From assembly GCA_024653795.1 (NCBI GenBank), contig JANLHY010000496.1, forward strand, positions 1 to 5,992: DNA of 5,992 bases, given 5' to 3'. The stretch comes from Candidatus Brocadiaceae bacterium (GTDB taxonomy: Bacteria > Planctomycetota > Brocadiia > Brocadiales > Brocadiaceae). A program made the position numbers and the translations under genes. The number at the start of each line of letters is the position of its first letter. Within the stretch, counting starts at the first letter, position 1. Under the pieces are notes generated by a model that saw nothing but the letters and a program-made list of their open reading frames with translations, did no database searches and was not told where the DNA came from. This document shows, one piece after another, positions 5,348-5,992 of the stretch.

Positions 5348-5992
5348 ATGAAATTTAGCGAACTTGACCTTCCTGCAAACATCCTCAAAGCACTTAATAA
5401 GATGGGGTATGATGAAATGACCCCTATTCAGGAGGCGACGTATCCGGTAATTTTCGCAGGGCAGGATCTTTGTGCTCTTGCTGAGACCGGGTCGGGAAAG
5501 ACGGCCGCCTGTGCGATCCCGCTTATTCAGAAAGTTGATCCTGCGCTTAACGCCATTCAGGGACTTGTGCTTGTCCCGACGCGTGAATTGTGTATGCAGT
5601 ATATGGCAGAGATAGAGAAGATCGCGGCAACGACTGCCGTGATTCCGTATGCGGTGTATGGGGGTTTTGACAAAAAGATTCAGATTGCCAAGCTGAAACA
5701 GGAAGTGCATATTTTGGTCGCAACACCAGGGCGGCTTATTGATCTTTTGTACGATGGAATACTTTCTTTTGCGCAGGTGAAATGTGCGATCCTTGACGAG
5801 GCGGATGAACTTTTAAAGGTGGGATTCCTCGAAGATATTGAATTTATTATGTCATGCATCTTGCATGAACATCAGACGCTCCTTTTCTCAGCAACGATGC
5901 CTGATGATATCAAAAAGCTCGCACATGACTGTTTGCGTGATCCCCAACATATCTCCCTTATTACAGAGAGGGCAGCGCCAGAAAGCATTGAG
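5348..5992 (+). CDS. DEAD-box ATP-dependent RNA helicase, N-terminal part (runs off the window)
   Basis: ATP-driven RNA-unwinding enzyme; bacterial members act in ribosome assembly, mRNA decay and cold adaptation. The 215 codons present cover the first RecA-like domain. They start with MKFSELDLPANIL, the Q motif TPIQ (Gln28) and motif I AETGSGKT (45-52). Then come motif Ia PTREL (77-81), GG (105-106), motif Ib TPGR (126-129), motif II DEAD (150-153) and motif III SAT (181-183). The frame is open to the window end, so the second RecA domain and any C-terminal tail that would separate DeaD/CsdA, RhlE, SrmB and CshA types are not visible, and I give no symbol. TAGGA at 5339-5343, 4 nt before the ATG, supports the start, and the family-typical 'F..L.L...ill' opening confirms it. 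It has its own predicted promoter and is not linked to the upstream cluster. Confidence 0.95.
   Translation, partial: MKFSELDLPANILKALNKMGYDEMTPIQEATYPVIFAGQDLCALAETGSGKTAACAIPLIQKVDPALNAIQGLVLVPTRELCMQYMAEIEKIAATTAVIPYAVYGGFDKKIQIAKLKQEVHILVATPGRLIDLLYDGILSFAQVKCAILDEADELLKVGFLEDIEFIMSCILHEHQTLLFSATMPDDIKKLAHDCLRDPQHISLITERAAPESIE

Noticed and set aside
5219..5710. 163-codon minus-strand ORF
   Set aside because: Mostly antisense to the DEAD-box helicase gene, with a low-complexity product and no domain.

Overview
The window is a stretch of ordinary bacterial chromosome of low to moderate GC. It carries a central-metabolism gene cluster on the + strand, flanked by a divergent gene fragment on the left and by two unrelated genes on the right. 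TTG/ATG starts with purine-rich ribosome binding sites, a sigma70-type promoter, a CCA-encoding tRNA and a bacterial-type GAPDH all indicate a bacterium. Base composition, protein style and decayed interspersed repeats would fit an anammox-type planctomycete (Brocadiales) or another AT-rich environmental lineage. That placement is an impression, not something the sequence proves.

Left part (1-650): on the minus strand, the N-terminal part of a DUF2156-like protein runs off the window at base 1. Its reading frame has no normal start codon. Between it and a good minus-strand promoter (431-458) lies a compact GC-rich stretch (about 241-340, 58% G+C by hand count against 26-30% on both sides) with two hairpins and a dubious small ORF. 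A perfect 16-bp palindrome (466-481) sits between this promoter and a strong divergent sigma70 promoter (528-555) that reads into the central cluster.

Central part (650-4632): gap (GAPDH), pgk (phosphoglycerate kinase), rpe (ribulose-phosphate 3-epimerase) and accD (acetyl-CoA carboxyltransferase beta subunit), then tRNA-Asn(GTT) and a rho-independent terminator at 4597-4632. Gaps between genes are 28, 4, 72 and 38 bp, no convincing internal terminator is visible, and all genes point the same way. A single transcript ending behind the tRNA is therefore plausible. Gap and Pgk catalyse consecutive steps between glyceraldehyde-3-phosphate and 3-phosphoglycerate. Rpe links the triose/pentose-phosphate pool. 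AccD feeds acetyl-CoA into fatty-acid synthesis as malonyl-CoA.

Right part (4633-5992): a non-coding stretch leads to a small DUF3820 protein preceded by a 19-codon ORF that overlaps it by ATGA. Next comes a degenerate long inverted repeat (5103-5190), and then a promoter and the first 215 codons of a DEAD-box RNA helicase that continues beyond the window.

I found no convincing new multi-gene system. The points most worth a second look are the damaged or unusual 5' end of the DUF2156 gene with its GC-rich insert-like leader, the symmetric site between the divergent promoters, the short ORFs placed just before gap and the DUF3820 gene, and the decayed inverted repeat.
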